Origin: Kitasatospora sp. NBC_01250
GTDB taxonomy: Bacteria; Actinomycetota; Actinomycetes; Streptomycetales; Streptomycetaceae
Length of the DNA: 64,000 bases
Assembly: GCF_036226465.1 (NCBI RefSeq)
Contig: NZ_CP108476.1
Coordinates: 7,998,001-8,062,000, forward strand
Direction of reading: 5' to 3'
Part shown: positions 61,891 to 64,000 of the stretch, piece after piece
How positions within the stretch are numbered: position 1 is the first letter of the stretch
Layout of the letters: the number at the start of each line of letters is the position of its first letter
Notes under the pieces: generated by a model
Databases searched by the model: none
What the model was told of the DNA's origin: nothing
Seen by the model: the letters and a program-made list of their open reading frames with translations, nothing else
Translations under genes and position numbers: made by a program

Positions 61891-62063
61891 GGGGTCCCCT
61901 CCCGAAGCGGCCGTCCCCGCGGCCGGTGACCGGATCAGCCAATCGCTGTCGGCCTGCCCAGTCAACCGGTCGGGGGGACAATGTCCTTACTCCGCCAATG
62001 GCTTGACAGAGAGTCAGTCATCCGCTGCGGCAGCGGAGTTCGGCCGCTGGCCGGGAGGTCAGG

Positions 62064-62954
62064 TCACTGCAGGGTGACGATCGTGTGCATCCCCAGCACC
62101 GCGTGCGGGACGCCGGTGCGCTCGTCGGGCACCATGCAGAGCAGCACGTAGCGCCCGGGCTGCAGGCCGTGCGCCTGCACCGAGGCGGTGTGGTCGCTGG
62201 ACAGGGCGCCGAGTCCGGTGGCCGGCCCGGTGAACGGCGACTGGGCCGGGCGGCCGAGCTGCACGTTCCGCAGGTACTGCCCGATCTGCTCCTCGGTGGT
62301 GTCCGCGCCGATCGGCCGCAGCTCCATCTCGTGGATCTGGTCGGACGCGTCGTGCACCAGGTAGGCCAGGTGGGCGTGGTCGACGTCCTCGGTCTGGAAG
62401 CGCTGATCGTGCTCGATCACGATGCCGTCGTCGAAGCGGGCCTGGTTGGCGCTCTGCCCGTTGGTGCCGGCCAGGGTCAGCAGCTTGGCGACCGGGTGCG
62501 CCGGGTCGTCGCGCAGCGCGGTGAGGTCGAGCAGGTAGACCGGGCCGGGTGCGATCTCCTCGGTGAACTGCTCGTGCACCTGCGGGGTGACCAGCGCTCC
62601 GCCCAGCAGGTCCGCCTCCTGGTTCACGGCCCGGATGCCCTGGGCCGCGGTGTGCGGTGCGGAGCTGACGGCCTTGGCGAGGTCCTGGTAGACCTGTTCG
62701 GGCGTCACGCCGTCGTGCGGGCGCAGCAGCTGGAGCTGCCGGCCGTTCGGGTCGTCCGTCTTGACCCGGAAGCTGACCAGGCCGCCCTTGGCGCTGTCCG
62801 GCGCCTGCAGGCCCGAGGCGCCGATGCTCACCTCGATGGGGTGGTCCTCGGGGGAGGCGGCGCCGGCCACCCCGCTCGCGCCGAGGCTGGCCGTCAGGGC
62901 GAGGGCCGAGACCGTCGCCGCCCGGGCCAGCCTTGTGAACACGTACTCCGACAT
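62064..62954 (-). CDS. Secreted hypothetical protein with cupredoxin-like C-terminal motif
   Basis: This 296-residue protein starts at ATG 62954, behind GGAAGGA. Residues 1-33 form a Sec signal ending AGA. Two beta-rich halves follow; the C-terminal one ends GRYVLLCMVPDERTGVPHAVLGMHTIV (about 262-290). The order Cys, His, Met with a Gly-x-Tyr before the Cys is the pattern of type-1 copper sites in cupredoxins. Additional His residues lie in the preceding strands (DHTASVQAHGLQ). It may be a secreted copper-binding or similar protein; the first half is unassigned. Confidence 0.7.
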   Translation of the reverse strand: MSEYVFTRLARAATVSALALTASLGASGVAGAASPEDHPIEVSIGASGLQAPDSAKGGLVSFRVKTDDPNGRQLQLLRPHDGVTPEQVYQDLAKAVSSAPHTAAQGIRAVNQEADLLGGALVTPQVHEQFTEEIAPGPVYLLDLTALRDDPAHPVAKLLTLAGTNGQSANQARFDDGIVIEHDQRFQTEDVDHAHLAYLVHDASDQIHEMELRPIGADTTEEQIGQYLRNVQLGRPAQSPFTGPATGLGALSSDHTASVQAHGLQPGRYVLLCMVPDERTGVPHAVLGMHTIVTLQ

Positions 62955-63068
62955 GAAGATCCTTCCGACGGGTTGTCACCGGCGCGAAGCATCCCCCGCG
63001 GCGCTCGGCAGACCACCCGTGGCGCCAGAAGGCGACCGTTCGGACTATCGGTTCAGCGGATCGCCGGC

Positions 63069-63764
63069 TCAGCGGCGCGCCGGGCGCAGCGGCACACCGG
63101 TGGCGACCAGAGAGTCGTCCGCGGGCCGGTACGGCAGCGCCTGGTCGGCGGGGCGGAAGCCGGCCAGGTGCACGGCGAGGTAGCGGCGCCAGGCGTCGGG
63201 GGCCTGGCCGACGGTGTCCTCGATCAGGCTGCGCATCGACAGCACGCAGAGGTAGACGTCGGTCAGGGTCAGGTCGGTGCGGACGGTGCCGGCCTGCTGA
63301 GCCTGCTTCAGCAGCGCGTCGGCCGCCGCCCACAGCTCGGTGCGGCGGGTGTCGGCGGCCGGCGGGGCGATCTGCCACAGGCGTGAGAGGCAGCCGCAGT
63401 GTGCGGCCATCGCCCGGCCCATGTTCCACAGCGCGGCCTCCAGGGCCTGGCCGGGCGGTTCCTCGGCCAGCACCTGGCGGGTGCTGTCGAGCAGGTGGTC
63501 GAGGAACTCGTCGTTCAGCGCGGTGATCAGCGCGTCTTTGGTGGGGAAGCGCCGGTAGAGGGTGCCCATGCCGACCCCGGCCCGCCGGGCGATCTCCTCG
63601 ACCCCGGCGTCGGGGCCGAGTTCGGCGAAGACCTCCCAGGCGGCCCGCAGCAGCCGCTCCCGGTTCTGCGCCGCGTCACGGCGCAGCGCCTTGGCGCCGG
63701 TCGGTGTGGTGCCGGCCGGTGCGGGTCCGGCTGCGGCGGGTCCGCCTGGGGGGCTGGTGGTCAT
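63069..63764 (-). CDS. TetR/AcrR-family transcriptional regulator
   Basis: This 231-residue protein starts at ATG 63764, overlapping the MFS stop (ATGA). After a Pro/Ala/Gly-rich tail of about 25 residues, the HTH is at 35-85: RLLRAAWEVFAELGPDAGVEEIARRAGVGMGTLYRRFPTK (given in two parts by context, the recognition helix being GVGMGTLYRRF). The C-terminal domain has LWNMGRAMAAHCGCLSRLW. It is co-transcribed behind an MFS transporter gene and probably regulates that operon. Confidence 0.9.
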   Translation of the reverse strand: MTTSPPGGPAAAGPAPAGTTPTGAKALRRDAAQNRERLLRAAWEVFAELGPDAGVEEIARRAGVGMGTLYRRFPTKDALITALNDEFLDHLLDSTRQVLAEEPPGQALEAALWNMGRAMAAHCGCLSRLWQIAPPAADTRRTELWAAADALLKQAQQAGTVRTDLTLTDVYLCVLSMRSLIEDTVGQAPDAWRRYLAVHLAGFRPADQALPYRPADDSLVATGVPLRPARR

Positions 63765-64000
63765 GCGACGGTCGATTCCTCGGGTCCGGGTGCCTGGTTC
63801 GGTACGGCCCGGAGCTCCGGCCCGGCGTCCGCCGTGCCCGTGCGCCGGGTCGGGATGAGCAGCGCGGCGACCGCCGCGAGCACCGCGGCCCCGGTGAGGA
63901 ACCAGAACGTGCCGGTGTATCCCGAGTCCGGGGGGAACGGGTGGGTGGCGGTCACCCCGGAGGCCAGGATACTGGCCGCCACGCTGCTGCCGATCGCGCC
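63761..64000 (-). CDS. MFS transporter, C-terminal fragment (cut by window edge)
   Basis: The minus-strand frame enters at the right edge and ends at 63761. The 79 visible residues include IGSSVAASILASGV and the last helix YTGTFWFLTGAAVLAAVAALLIP followed by a short hydrophilic tail, as in the C-terminal half of DHA2-type drug exporters. It overlaps the TetR start by ATGA, the typical pump-repressor arrangement. Confidence 0.72.
   Translation of the reverse strand, partial: GAIGSSVAASILASGVTATHPFPPDSGYTGTFWFLTGAAVLAAVAALLIPTRRTGTADAGPELRAVPNQAPGPEESTVA

Overview
The window is very GC-rich DNA with pervasive third-position G/C, frequent GTG and some TTG starts, GGAGG-type ribosome sites, SARP and AfsR-type regulators, an ECF41-type sigma factor, a subtilisin-inhibitor-like protein and many Sec/Tat secreted proteins. 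This points to a Streptomycetaceae chromosome (Streptomyces or Kitasatospora). I see no rRNA, tRNA, CRISPR array, insertion sequence, plasmid or phage module.

Left part (1-18.9 kb), mixed accessory and core genes: a partial ASCH-domain gene, a Tat-exported metallophosphoesterase, an acetate-type transporter, an SDR/DUF2867 protein, the wreck of an alpha/beta hydrolase next to its likely HTH regulator and a rhomboid-like protein, a duplicated-domain carboxymuconolactone-decarboxylase protein divergent from a TetR, a GNAT enzyme, a large secreted Asp-box protein, a COG4705-type membrane protein, prfC, two small secreted proteins, a two-subunit molybdopterin hydroxylase with a Tat signal, and a DUF1707 protein.

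Middle (about 18.95-37.7 kb), the most interesting part: a RiPP gene cluster. A 60-residue precursor on the plus strand (20396-20578) has a thiopeptide-style leader and a C-terminal region of 22 residues of which 21 are Ser, Thr or Cys. Facing it on the minus strand is a tightly coupled operon of ten genes: a SARP activator, an E1/ThiF-like leader-binding F protein, two YcaO cyclodehydratases, a SagB-type azoline dehydrogenase, a split lantibiotic dehydratase (glutamylation and elimination proteins), an M50 metalloprotease with a PqqD/RRE-like front end, and an ABC exporter. No second SpaB_C protein (the pyridine-forming [4+2] enzyme of true thiopeptides) and no LanC cyclase is present. I infer a linear peptide rich in azoles and dehydroamino acids, closer in logic to goadsporin than to thiostrepton. 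Three 11-12-bp-spaced repeats sit just upstream of a -10-like hexamer before the precursor gene, as expected for SARP control. An M20 hydrolase is divergent from the precursor, and a methyltransferase lies just upstream of the operon.

Right part (37.7-64 kb): a GlsB-like membrane protein, an APH-family kinase, a MarR/MFS divergent pair, an orphan histidine kinase, gamma carbonic anhydrase, pth, an MBL hydrolase and TetR pair separated by a 74-bp near-perfect inverted repeat, a MarR/DHA2-MFS operon, a full-length AfsR-like regulator, an SSI-family inhibitor with Asp at the predicted P1 position, an ArsR-like regulator, an APC permease fused to an OB-fold, a fatty-acid desaturase, an ECF41 sigma factor with its CMD partner and a matching promoter, a TolB-like secreted propeller, a secreted protein with a cupredoxin-like C-terminal motif, and a TetR/MFS pair cut by the window end.
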